A stretch of DNA of 64,000 nucleotides, taken from the NCBI GenBank assembly GCA_037013495.1, contig CM072811.1, positions 29,434,723 through 29,498,722 on the forward strand, given 5' to 3'. This DNA is from Hippophae tibetana. Taxonomy: Eukaryota; Streptophyta; Magnoliopsida; Rosales; Elaeagnaceae. The notes under the pieces are model-generated. The model worked only from the letters and a program-made list of their open reading frames with translations, was not told the origin of the DNA and did no database searches. Shown piece by piece: positions 9,321-20,439 of the stretch (position 1 is its first letter; every line of letters starts with the position of its first letter). Both the position numbers and the translations under genes were made by a program.

Positions 9321-10524
9321 GTTTTTGTAGCAGTCATGCATGAATTAGATATAAGCATATACTATCAATTTCTAATCAAATCATTTAATCTAAGCAAAAA
9401 TAATAATAAAAAATATATGATACTCTATTAAGATGAGAAAAAATTCATACATTCAATGCTAATACCTATAGAGATCATCTAAAAATTTGAATAAATAAGA
9501 AATGTGTTTGGAGTAGAAAAAATATATATTGCACTCTGAATAAAAGAAATTAGGCTCAAATTATATCTCACAAGGGTAGTCTCCACTAAAAAAAATTCAT
9601 AAACGCCGATTTTGGGTTTAATATAATTTCCACATTCTATCAAGAAATACTAGTTATGACAAAAACTAACTAATTATCAAAAATAATTACAAAATATTTC
9701 ATGATATGTTTTCAAAAATTAATCTAACAGTACAAAAGACTTAACTATTTACTTCAATTTGATTTAAAGAAATGATAAATTTTTGTGAAATAAATTTTTT
9801 TTTTTATAATTTTTAAATTGTTAAATCTTTTTTTTTCTAATTAAGTATGGTAATTTTTCACCACCCCCAACCTAGAACTTACATTGTCCTCAATGTAACA
9901 ACTGTAAATTAAAGAGAAAAGAGAAGAAAGATTACCTATTTCCTGAGAATGTGTAAGTAGTAATGGAGAAATGCAGGTGCATCCATCATATTCATTATTA
10001 AAGTGTATACAGACAGATCGCTGTAAACTTCTAACATCTCAAAAAATATTTTTAGTTTTAACAATTTAAAAATTATTAAACTAAAATAAACAATCAAATT
10101 AAGTAAATAAATAACAGAAAATTACCTAAAATGATGGGTTGCCTCCCATCCAGCGCTTAGTTTAACGTCTTAGCAAGACGTAACTTGGGGATTGCATTTT
10201 AAGTAAACTCAATGTCCCCTCATCATTGAGTCAATCATACCTACAAGTAAGACAAGGTTGTCTACCTATACTGTTTCAAACATGCCCTATTGATTTTTAA
10301 ATTTTTCTGTACCAAAAACTAAGGAGCATGCTTAAGGGTTTTAGATAACCCACATCTAGGTGCAAATCAAATAATTAAGGCATCAAAACACAATTGTACC
10401 TAGATCAAACAAAGAAACTAACTCTTGAGATTGTAATTAAGACTTTAAAATTTTGGAGATAGTTTCAGAATTTTTTTTTTGTTTTTTTAAAGTTAAAATA
10501 ACATAATCAGTATTAACCAAGAGT
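9321..10524 (-). other. Non-coding interior with two inverted repeats
   Basis: No coding potential is visible. Two compact hairpins stand out. 9879-9898 is TTACATTG-TCCT-CAATGTAA, directly beside a second polypurine-like motif (minus-strand TTGGGGGTGGTG, 9861-9872). 10165-10181 is ACGTCTT-AGC-AAGACGT, beside the phrase gggttgcctcccatccagcg (10136-10155). Both phrases resemble non-coding motifs I recall from many plant Ty3/gypsy relatives, where a 'gaggacaatg' plus G-rich tract follows the pol frame; this is recollection, not a search. The rest is AT-rich with a poly(T/A) stretch near 9790-9835. Confidence 0.5.
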
Positions 10525-10644
10525 GTTCCCAGGAAAGAATGGTGGGGCAAAGGCTCCTTAAAAACCATCCTCCTAGACAGAACAACGTTCCCAGGAAAGA
10601 CTAGTGGCACAAAGGCATCCAGGAACTAGTCTCCTAGACAGAAC
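10525..10644 (-). repeat. Two imperfect direct copies of a 60-bp unit
   Basis: Copies start at 10525 and 10587. Both begin gttcccaggaaaga and end cctcctagacagaac or ctcctagacagaac. The middle differs (atggtggggcaaaggc against ctagtggcacaaaggc). The unit is GC-richer than its AT-rich neighbours. Its function is unknown. Confidence 0.75.
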
Positions 10645-10669
10645 TCCCTTAGATCTTTACTTTTCATGT

Positions 10670-11095
10670 TTATTAAAGTTAAGTCAATTAAGTTATATTA
10701 AGTAAAAATTTAAGTTAATTAAGTAAAAGAAAATCTAAGTTAATTAAGTTAAGTTAATTGTTATATTAATTAAGTAAAAATTTAAGTTAATTAAGTAAAA
10801 GAAAATCTAAGTTAATTAAGTTAAGTTAATTAAAAAAAACTAAGTTGGTTAAGTAAAAAAAAAATCTAAATTAATTAAAAAGGTAAGTTAATGAAAGTTA
10901 ATTCAAAAGTTCAAGTTAATTAAGTTAAGTTAATTAAAAAGCTAAGTTAAAAATCTAAGTTAGTTAAGTTAAAAAAAAAAATTCTAAGTTAAAAAAGTTA
11001 AGTTAATTAAGTTAAGTAAACTAAAAATCTAAGTTAATTAAATTAATGAAAAATCTAAGTTAATTAAGTTAAATAAAAATTAAGAGAGAAATAAA
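10670..11095. repeat. Degenerate aagttaatt / aattaagt simple-repeat tract
   Basis: About 400 bp of irregular repetition of 'aagttaatt' and 'ttaagt' units separated by A-runs, for example ctaagttaattaagttaag. Several units contain the palindrome TTAATTAA or AGTTAATTAACT-like cores. It is typical expanded low-complexity sequence of a LARD interior. No gene is seen. Confidence 0.8.
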
Positions 11096-11102
11096 AAAAT
11101 TG

Positions 11103-11290
11103 TTAAAAAATAAAAATAAAAATAAAATAAAAATAAAAATAAATTAAATTAAAATTGATATAAAATAAAATAAAATAAAATAAAATAAAATAAAATAAAG
11201 TAAAATAAAATAAAATAAAATAAAATAAACAAAAATAAAATAAAAATAAAATAAAATAAAATTCAAAAAGGTAAAGGAAAATAAAATAAG
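11103..11290. repeat. (TAAAA)n / (AAATA)n microsatellite
   Basis: Nearly pure TAAAA pentamers between about 11160 and 11230 with one g substitution, flanked by aaataa variants. A 73-residue frame of Phe, Tyr, Leu and Ile on the minus strand is a by-product of this tract. Confidence 0.9.
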
Positions 11291-11441
11291 AATAAAAATT
11301 GATTTTTTGTTTGTTTTTATTCATTTTTATTATTACTTTTATTAAAATAAAATTAAGATTTTAAATAAAAATTAAATTAAATGAAAATTAAAAAGTAAGC
11401 TTTATTTTTTTTTAATTAAATTTTTTTTAAATTTTTTTTTT

Positions 11442-12033
11442 TACTATTAATGAACGGTAATTTTATTTTACTATTTACACTATATTAAAAAATTTAAGTT
11501 TTTAATTTTTTTTAATTTTTAATTTTTTTTTACTATTCATGAACGGTAATTTTATTTTACTATTTACATTAGATTATTTATTTATTTTTATCTTAAAATT
11601 TTAAAATTTTAATTTTTTTTTACTATTCATGAACGGTAATTTTATTTTACTATTTACACTATATAAAAAAAATTTAAGTTTTTAATTTTTTTTAATTTTT
11701 AATTTTTTTTTTTACTATTCATGAACGGTAATTTTATTTGACTATTTACATTATACTATTTTTTATCTTAAAAGTTTTTATGTTTTCAAGTTTTAAAATT
11801 TTTTTTTACTATTCATGAACGGTAATTTTATTTTACTATCTACGCTATAAATTTTATTTATTTATTTTTAACTTAAATTTTTTTTGTTTTTTTGTTTTTT
11901 TTTTTACTATTCATGAACGGTAAAATTTTTTACTTCTACGCTATAAATTTTATTTATTTATTTTTAACTTAAAATTTTTTTGTTTTTTGTTTTTTTTTTA
12001 CTATTCATGAACGGTAAAATTTTTTACTTCAAA
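11442..12033. repeat. Seven tandem copies of a 90-98-bp unit centred on TTCATGAACGG
   Basis: TGAACGG occurs at 11451, 11540, 11630, 11722, 11816, 11914 and 12008, spacings of 89, 90, 92, 94, 98 and 94 bp. Each copy has ttactattcatgaacggta, then attttattttactattt in the first four, a diverged form in the fifth and a shortened aaattttttact form in the last two. TTCATGAA is palindromic. The rest of each unit is T-rich filler of variable length, which explains the drifting spacing. The array lies about 200 bp inside the primer-binding site, where a leader or packaging region would be. Its role is unknown. Confidence 0.88.
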
Positions 12034-12226
12034 TTTCAAATTTCTAAATTATTTTACAATTAAAAAAAAATTAATTTTTTATTTTTTAATTTTTTTAAAT
12101 TTTTTTTTTATTTCTTATGAAATTTGAAATTTGATTATTTTTTTTTATTAAAAAAAAATCACAATTATTTACACCACAAAAAATGTTTTTAAAATTTTGA
12201 TAAATAATTTAAAAACCGCTATTCCT
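12034..12226. other. AT-rich leader next to the primer-binding site
   Basis: Long runs of A and T with no frame, repeat unit or motif that I can support, apart from an imperfect tgaaatttgaaattt echo near 12119. It joins the primer-binding site to the seven-copy array. Confidence 0.6.
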
Positions 12227-12244
12227 TCCCCGGCAACGGCGCCA
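12227..12244 (-). other. Primer-binding site, complementary to tRNA-Asp 3' end
   Basis: On the plus strand this 18-nt stretch reads TCCCCGGCAACGGCGCCA. It equals the 3' end of plant cytosolic tRNA-Asp, with the acceptor strand CAACGGC, discriminator G and CCA. The minus strand is therefore the primer-binding site, 6 nt inside the 5' LTR. This fixes the element's orientation. tRNA-Asp priming is well known for Athila elements. The tRNA sequence was recalled, not searched. Confidence 0.92.
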
Positions 12245-13562
12245 AAAACTTGATGAACGAAAACCGGCATCGCCGATTCCCGCAAATACTTTGGTTTTAA
12301 TATTTATAAAACTCTCGCAAGTGCACGAATCATTTCGAAGAAAATGATAAGTATACTCCCAAGGTCGATCTAAGGAAGGAATGTGTGTGGTTTTTAATTT
12401 ATTATTCAAACTTTTAAAAACGAAATTAAATCCTAAACATCCTGTCACGATATTTTGGGGTTTTGTGTTTTTAATCTACTTACATAAAAATAAACATAGA
12501 TTCAATAAACATTCATGCAAATTTTATCATTTATAATGGCGGAGTATTTATGGATATAATAACTAAGTTAATTATGCTTGCTCATATTATCTAGGTTATT
12601 AAAGATATGAATTGATATTTATTGATTCTCCCTTTTTTGTATGAATACCACCTTTGGTGGGGTTAGATATTCTTTGTTAACTAAACAAATCAATTAACAC
12701 CTATGGGTGGGGTTGATAACTAATTTGCCTCATTAAATTAATTCCTTTTTCTAAGAGATTGAAAATGAACCATTTAAATGCCACCTTTGGTGGGGTTAGA
12801 CAGTTTAAACTTTATTCAAGGTGTCCAAATTAAACCTAAGAATTTAGTTATCCGAGTACTAACTTTCAAGTTTTAAAACCACTACTGAAAACATGTCGTC
12901 AATACATTTTCAGATAATAATTCTTATAAAAACTTTTGAAATAGAGCTTCACTCTAACTACCGGGCGATTGTACCATCAAATAAAAGAGCACTACTCTAA
13001 ATCAGACCGGATAACTAAACCTTAAAATCTAATTTTCAGGTTTAAGTTTGTAATGAAAAATAATATATTTCTCTCTAACATTCTTAATATAAAATCATGA
13101 ATAAAAATAAAATCAATTCATTTTAGAGATTTTTACCTATTTAATATTTCGCAAGCATAACAACGTCATTATTACATCATGTTTACTAAATAGCCAGCAC
13201 AGTTAAATTTAACCACAGACAAATTAAATATAACATGTAAGAATAAAGCATAAAAATAACTGTAAAGAAAATAAAATCCTTACAGAATTTCGACGCGATT
13301 CCCGTTGCTGGAAAAACTCCAAGCGGAATTTGCACTCCCATTTATTGAATCAAAGAGCTAAAATATTACAAAAACATAACTAGTTCTTCCCAAAAAGGGA
13401 AGAACTCTAAATCTAAGAGAAATTAACTAAGAAAAGCTAAAAACTAAGAAAACATAAGAAAAACTAAGAAAAACTAAAGAATCCTAAAAATCTAAGAAAA
13501 GAGAGAAAAGAATGTATTTGGAGGTGTTTTTAGGTGTGATTTTGAAGTGAAGGGAAGGGGGG

Positions 13563-13571
13563 TATTTATAG
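13563..13571 (-). promoter_or_regulatory. TATA box in the 5' LTR
   Basis: Same CTATAAATA motif as in the other LTR, at the identical offset. This copy would drive the full-length element RNA, starting near 13535-13540 and running leftwards. Confidence 0.72.
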
Positions 13572-13638
13572 GTGAGGATGGAGAGAAAAAGTAGAGAAAA
13601 AAAATGTTAAAAAAATGTAAAAACGCGGATTATTGATT

Positions 13639-13663
13639 GCTGACGTCATTTGATGACGTCAGC
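13639..13663. promoter_or_regulatory. 25-bp palindrome with two TGACGTCA bZIP sites (5' LTR)
   Basis: Exact copy of the palindrome at 7671-7695, in the LTR that would drive full-length transcription. Confidence 0.7.
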
Positions 13664-13693
13664 ATGACATGGGGCGGCTGCACAGTACCGGGT

Positions 13694-13847
13694 ATGAACA
13701 GTGCCGAGTCTGATGAACAGTACCGGGGTATGAACAGTGCCGAGTCTGATGAACAGTACCCGCGGATGAACAGTACCGAGTCTGATGAACAGTACCGGGG
13801 TATGAACAGTGCCGAGTCTGATGAACAGTAACCGCGGATGAACAGTG
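13694..13847. repeat. U3 tandem TGAACAGT repeat, 9 copies (5' LTR)
   Basis: Counterpart of 7726-7896 lacking one 17-bp ATGAACAGTacccgcgg unit. The two LTRs are copied from one template at reverse transcription, so the difference arose during or after integration, or in cloning or assembly of the repeat. Confidence 0.85.
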
Positions 13848-13982
13848 CCGCGCGCTGCTGCCTGGGGCGGTGCTGGGCGCTGGGGCGCAGCGGCCGGGCG
13901 GTCGGGCGCGGCGGCCGGGCGGCGCGGCGGCGCGTTTTTCTCCTTTTTGACATTTTTGACCTTTTTGACCCATTTTGTCCAA
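13841..13982. promoter_or_regulatory. GC-rich block plus triple W-box cluster in U3 (5' LTR)
   Basis: Copy of 7890-8030, with the W-box triplet at about 13944-13971. It contains the only substitution seen between the LTRs, a at 13889 where the left LTR has g. This change is of the type expected from deamination of a methylated CpG. Confidence 0.6.
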
Positions 13983-14232
13983 TTTTTCCATATTTGTCGA
14001 CCTTTCCGCATTTATTTATTAATATATTTGTGATGTATTGCTTCCAGTATTCCTCTTTGAGTTTTTAAGTTGCGTTTTTAAGCCAAAATACCTGAAAAAC
14101 AATAAAAATACCCGTGATTCCGAAAAAGACAAATTTATATAAATATATGATAAAACATATAAATATATATATTTTTAATCAATTAATGTGCATAAAATCA
14201 TGGTTATTTTAGTGCTTTTTGAGCACTCATCA

Positions 14233-14237
14233 GTATT
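14233..14237. repeat. Target-site duplication, right copy (gtatt)
   Basis: This is the second copy of the 5-bp duplication, joining the LTR end 'actcatca' to satellite 'cataaacg'. Its perfect match with 6278-6282 supports a single simple insertion with no later rearrangement at the ends. Confidence 0.95.
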
Positions 14238-17200
14238 CATAAACGAAATTAAAAAGAATGAGATGTTTTAGGTTTTTTATATCTTATCTTTTTGATTCAT
14301 ATTTTTCTTTATTTTAAAACTATATTTCTTGTTTATTTGTGTTAACATTTTGAGACAAATATGGGGTTACGTGAAACAAATTCAAAGAGAAAACACAAAT
14401 TAAAACTCACCTTATTATTTAATATATGTACGATTTCTACGTGGTTCCTTTTCCTTAAAAAATATATATCTCGAAAATAACAAGTAGTGATAAATAAAAT
14501 AAATGATAAAAATGAATAGTATAAACTTTATACTATGACCCAATATACTTGTTAGAATTGGTTTAATATAGAACAAAAATTTAGGAAATACTTTCCGAAG
14601 AAGTCATTTGCATTAAATTCATCCAAAAAAAGTAATTTTCAAAATTTCTTTGATAAATTTAATTTATGTGTAAAAATAATATTTTATTTCTTTCTAAAAT
14701 CCTTTGATTTGATTCCTTTCGTGAGATTAATATTATGCACTATTTTTAGCCGTTTTCATCTTTATAAATATGCCAAACTATTGTTTCATTTATATACAAA
14801 AGCTCAATTCTATTAGAATTTTGAATTAATATGTGAACCAATAGGATTATTGTATTTGAGTTTATGCTTTGTGAGATTAGAGTCTAAGCGAATTCAAATT
14901 TTAAATACTATGATTTACTAAATTTAATATTGATAGATTATTTATTAAAATCGGAAAGTAATTTGCAACTAATTATTTTAGTAATTCATAAATATGTCGA
15001 ATATAAAAATAACTTATTTTATATATTTTTGGTGTATTCTGAAAGGACATTAAAAAGAATGAGATGTTTTAGATTTTTTATATCTTATCTTTTTGATTCA
15101 TATTTTTCTTTATTTTAAAACTTTATTTCTTGTTTATTTGTGTTAACATTTTGAGACAAATATGAGGTTACGTGAAACAAATTCAAAGAGAAAAGACAAA
15201 TTAAAACTCACCTTATTATTATATATATATACAATTTGTACATGGTTTCTTTTCCTTAAAAAATATATATCTCGAAAATAACAAGTAGTGATAAATAAAA
15301 TAAATAATAAAAATGAATAGTACAAACTTTATACTATGACCCAATATACTTGTCAGAATTGGTTTAATATAGAACAAAAATTTAGGAAATACTTTCCGAA
15401 GAAGTCATTTGCATTAAATTCATCCCTAAAAAGTGATTTCAAAATTTATTTGATAAATTTAATTGATGTGTAAAAATAATATTTTATTTCTTTATAAAAT
15501 CCTTTGATTTGATTCCTTTCGTGAGATTAATATTATGCACTATTTTTAGCCGTTTTCATCTTTATAAATATGCCAAACTATTGTTTCATTTATATACAAA
15601 AGCTCAATTCTATTAGAATTTTGAATTAATATTTGAACCAATAGGATTATTGTATTTGAGTTTATGCTTTGTGAGATTAGAGTATAAGCGAATTCAAATT
15701 TTAAATACTATGATTTAATAAATTTAATATTGATAGATTATTTATTAATATCGGAAAGTAATTTGCAACTAATTATTTTAGTAAATCCTAAATGTGTCGA
15801 ATATTAGAATAACATATTTTATATATTTTTTGTTGTATTCATAAACGACATTAAAAAGAATGAGATGTTTTATATTTTTTATATCTTATCTTTTTTATTC
15901 ATATTTTTCTTTATTTTAAAACTTTATTTCTTGTTTATTTGTGTTAACATTTAGAGACAAATATGGGGTTACGTGAAACAAATTCAAAGAGAAAACACAA
16001 ATTAAAACTCACCTTATTATTTAATATATGTACAATTTCTACGTGGTTCCTTTTCCTTAAAAAATATATATCTCGAAAATAACAAGTAGTGATAAATAAA
16101 ATAAATAATAAAAATGAATAGTACAAACTTTATACTATGACCCAATATACTTGTCAGAATTGGTTTAATATAGAACAAAAATTTAGGAAATACTTTCCGA
16201 CGAATTAATTTGCATTAAATTCATCCCTAAAAAGTGATTTCAAAATTTATTTGATAAATTTAATTGATGTGTAAAAATAATATTTTATTTCTTTATAAAA
16301 TCCTTTGATTTGATTCCTTTCGTGAGATTAATATTATGCACTATTTTTAGCCGTTTTCATCTTTATAAATATGCCAAACTATTGTTTCATTTATATACAA
16401 AAGCTCAATTCTATTAGAATTTTGAATTAATATTTGAACCAATAGGATTATTGTATTTGAGTTTATGCTTTGTGAGATTAGAGTATAAGCGAATTCAAAT
16501 TTTAAATACTATGATTTAATAAATTTAATATTGATAGATTATTTATTAATATCGGAAAGTAATTTGCAACTAATTATTTTAGTAAATCCTAAATGTGTCG
16601 AATATTAGAATAACATATTTTATATATTTTTTGTTGTATTCATAAACGACATTAAAAAGAATGAGATGTTTTATATTTTTTATATCTTATCTTTTTTATT
16701 CATATTTTTCTTTATTTTAAAACTTTATTTCTGGTTTATTTGTGTTAACATTTAGAGACAAATATGGGGTTACGTGAAACAAATTCAAAGAGAAAACACA
16801 AATTAAAACTCACCTTATTATTTAATATATGTACAATTTCTACGTGGTTCCTTTTCCTTAAAAAATATATATCTCGAAAATAACAAGTAGTGATAAATAA
16901 AATAAATAATAAAAATGAATAGTATAAACTTTATACTATGACCCAATATACTTGTCAGAATTGGTTTAATATAGAACAAAAATTTAGGAAATACTTTCCG
17001 AAGAAGTCATTTGCATTAAATTTATCCCTAAAAAGTGATTTCAAAATTTATTTTATAAATTTAATTGATGTGTAAAAATAATATTTTATTTCTTTATAAA
17101 ATCAATTGATTTTATTCCTTTCGTGAGATTAATATTATGCACTATTTTTAGCCGTTTTCATCTTTATAAATATGCCAAACTATTGTTTCATTTATATACA

Positions 17201-20200
17201 AAAGCTCAATTCTATTAGAATTTTGAATTAATATTTGAACCAATAGGATTATTGTATTTGAGTTTATGCTTTGTGAGATTAGAGTATAAGCGAATTCAAA
17301 TTTTAAATACTATGATGTAATAAATTTAATATTGATAGATTATTTATTAATATCGGAAAGTAATTTGCAACTAATTATTTTAGTAAATCCTAAATGTGTC
17401 GAATATTAGAATAACATATTTTATATATTTTTTGTTGTATTCATAAACGACATTAAAAAGAATGAGATGTTTTATATTTTTTATATCTTATCTTTTTGAT
17501 GCATATTTTTCTTTATTTTAAAACTTTATTTCTTGTTTATTTGTGTTAACATTTGGAGACAAATATGGGGTTACGTGAAACAAATTCAAAGAGAAAACAC
17601 AAATTAAAACTCACCTTTTTATTTAATATATGTACAATTTCTACGTGGTTCCTTTTTCTTAAAAAATATATATCTCGAAAATAACAAGTAGTGATAAATA
17701 AAATAAATAATAAAAATGAATAGTACAAAGTATATACTATGACCCAATATACTTATTAGATTTGGTTTAATATAGAACAAAAATTTAGGAAATACTTTCC
17801 GAAGAAGTCATTTGCATTAAATTCATCCCAAAAAAGTGATTTTCAAAATTTATTTGATAAATTTAATTGATGTGTAAAAATAATATCTTATTTCTTTATA
17901 AAATCCTTTGATTTGATTCCTTTCGTGAGATTAATATTATGCACTATTTTTAGCCGTTTTCATCTTTATAAATATGCCAAACTATTGTTTCATTTATATA
18001 CAAAAGCTCAATTCTATTAGAATTTTGAATTAATATTTGAACCAATAGGATTATTGTATTTGAGTTTATGCTTTGTGAGATTAGAGTCTAAGCGAATTCA
18101 AATTTTAAATACTATGATTTACTAAATTTAATATTGATAGCTTATTTATTAAAATCGGAAAGTAATTTGCAACTAATTATTTTAGTAAATCCTAAATATG
18201 TCGATTATTAAAATAACTTATTTTATATATTTTTTGTGGTATTCATAAACGAAATTAAAAAGAATGAGATGTTTTAGGTTTTTTATATCTTATCTTTTTG
18301 ATTCATATTTTTCTTTATTTTAAAACTTTATTTCTTGTTTATTTGTGTTAACATTTTGAGACCAATATGGGGTTACATTAAACAAATTCAAAGAGAAAAC
18401 ACAAATTAAAACTCATCTTTTTATTTAATATATGTACAATTTCTACGTGGTTCCTTTTCCTTAAAAAATATATATCTCGAAAATAACCAGTAGTGATAAA
18501 TAAAATAAATAATAAAAATGAATAGAACAAACTTTATACTATGACCCAATATACTTGTCAGAATTGGTTTAATATAGAACAAAAATTTAGGAAATACTTT
18601 CCGAAGAATTCATTTGCATTAAATTCATCCCTAAAAAGTGATTTCAAAATTTATTTGATAAATTTAATTGATGTGTAAAAATAATATTTTATTTCTTTAT
18701 AAAATCCTTTGATTTTATTCCTTTCGTGAGATTAATATTATGCACTATTTTTAGCCGTTTTCATCTTTATAAATATGCCAAACTATTGTTTCATTTATAT
18801 ACAAAAGCTCAATTCTATTAGAATTTTGAATTAATATTTGAACCAATAGGATTATTGTATTTGAGTTTATGCTTTGTGAGATTAGAGTCTAAGCGAATTC
18901 AAATTTTAAATACTATGATTTACTAAATTTAATATTGATAGCTTATTTATTAAAATCGGAAAGTAATTTGCAACTAATTATTTTAGTAAATCCTAAATAT
19001 GTCGATTATTAAAATAACTTATTTTATATATTTTTTGTGGTATTCATAAACTAAATTAAAAAGAATGAGATGTTTTAGGTTTTTTATATCTTATCTTTTT
19101 GATTCATATTTTTCTTTATTTTAAAACTATATTTCTTGTTTATTTGTGTTAACATTTTGAGACAAATATGGGGTTACGTGAAACAAATTCAAAGAGAAAA
19201 CACAAATTAAAACTCACCTTATTATTTAATATATGTACGATTTCTACGTGGTTCCTTTTCCTTAAAAAATATATATCTCGAAAATAACAAGTAGTGATAA
19301 ATAAAATAAATGATAAAAATGAATAGTATAAACTTTATACTATGACCCAATATACTTGTTAGAATTGGTTTAATATAGAACAAAAATTTAGGAAATACTT
19401 TCCGAAGAAGTCATTTGCATTAAATTCATCCAAAAAAAGTAATTTTCAAAATTTCTTTGATAAATTTAATTTATGTGTAAAAATAATATTTTATTTCTTT
19501 CTAAAATCCTTTGATTTGATTCCTTTCGTGAGATTAATATTATGCACTATTTTTAGCCGTTTTCATCTTTATAAATATGCCAAACTATTGTTTCATTTAT
19601 ATACAAAAGCTCAATTCTATTAGAATTTTGAATTAATATGTGAACCAATAGGATTATTGTATTTGAGATTATGCTTTGTGAGATTAGAGTATAAGCGAAT
19701 TCAAATTTTAAATACTATGATGTAATAAATTTAATATTGATAGATTATTTATTAATATCGGAAAGTAATTTGCAACTAATTATTTTAGTAAATCCTAAAT
19801 ATGTCGATTATTAAAATAACTTATTTTATATATTTTTTGTGGTATTCATAAACGACATTAAAAAGAAGGAGATGTTTTAGGTTTTTTATATCTTATCTTT
19901 TTTATTCATATTTTTCTTTATTTTAAAACTTTATTTCTTGTTTATTTGTGTTAACATTTTGAGACCAATATGGGGTTACATGAAACAAATTCAAAGAGAA
20001 AACACAAATTAAAACTCACCTTTTTATTTAATATATGTACAATTTCTACGTGGTTCCTTTTCCTTAAAAAATATATATCTCGAAAATAACAAGTAGTGAT
20101 AAATAAAATAAATAATAAAAATGAATAGTATAAACTTTATACTATGACCCAATATACTTGTTAGAATTGGTTTAATATAGGACAAAAATTTAGGAAATAC

Positions 20201-20439
20201 TTTCCGAAGAAGTCATTTCATTAAATTCATCCCAAAAAAGTAATTTTCAAAATTTCTTTGATAAATTTAATTTATGTGTAAAAATAATATTTTATTTCTT
20301 TTTAAAATCCTTTGATTTGATTCCTTTCGTGAGATTAATATTATGCACTATTTTTAGCCGTTTTCATCTTTATAAATATGCCAAACTATTGTTTCATTTA
20401 TATACAAAAGCTCAATTCTATTAGAATTTTGAATTAATA

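Larger units (their letters stand above)
6283..14232 (-). mobile_element. Non-autonomous LTR retrotransposon (LARD type, Athila-like primer site)
   Basis: This is a complete element of 7,950 bp with two near-identical LTRs of 1,999 and 1,982 bp that start TGATGA and end TCATCA, flanked by a 5-bp duplication. Orientation is minus: the tRNA-Asp primer-binding site lies next to the right LTR and the polypurine tract next to the left LTR. The interior (8282-12250) has no long open frame on either strand and no recognisable gag, protease, RT, RNase H or integrase motif. Mobilisation would therefore need proteins from an autonomous relative. The interior is AT-rich, built largely of simple and tandem repeats, and contains the region homologous to the surrounding satellite. 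Assignment to the Athila branch of Ty3/gypsy is inferred from the tRNA-Asp primer and long LTRs only; no coding domain is available to confirm it. Confidence 0.93.
12251..14232 (-). repeat. 5' LTR (right copy, 1,982 bp)
   Basis: This is the second LTR, immediately followed (minus strand) by a 6-nt spacer and the primer-binding site. It carries the same TATA box, palindrome and repeat block as the left copy, with one fewer 17-bp unit. As the 5' LTR it should drive the genomic RNA leftwards from a start near 13535. The near-perfect LTR identity implies that very little time has passed since insertion. Confidence 0.95.

Noticed and set aside
11103..11324. 73-codon Phe/Tyr/Leu/Ile-rich frame
   Set aside because: It is the translation of a TAAAA microsatellite.
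12227..12244. Partial tRNA-Asp gene
   Set aside because: Only the 18-nt 3' end including CCA is present. Nuclear plant tRNA genes do not encode CCA, and the position beside an LTR identifies a primer-binding site.
8282..12250. Degraded gag-pol in the element interior
   Set aside because: No frame, and no zinc knuckle, aspartic protease, RT or integrase motif could be recognised on either strand. The sequence is mostly low-complexity and tandem repeats, so a non-coding LARD interior fits better than a decayed coding region, especially with such young LTRs.
12209..12448. 79-codon minus-strand frame (MTGCLGFNF...) running from U5 through the primer-binding site
   Set aside because: It crosses the LTR boundary and the primer site, is short, and has no recognisable gag feature. 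The 3' LTR copy (6262-6480) ends differently in the satellite. At most it is an upstream frame in the leader.
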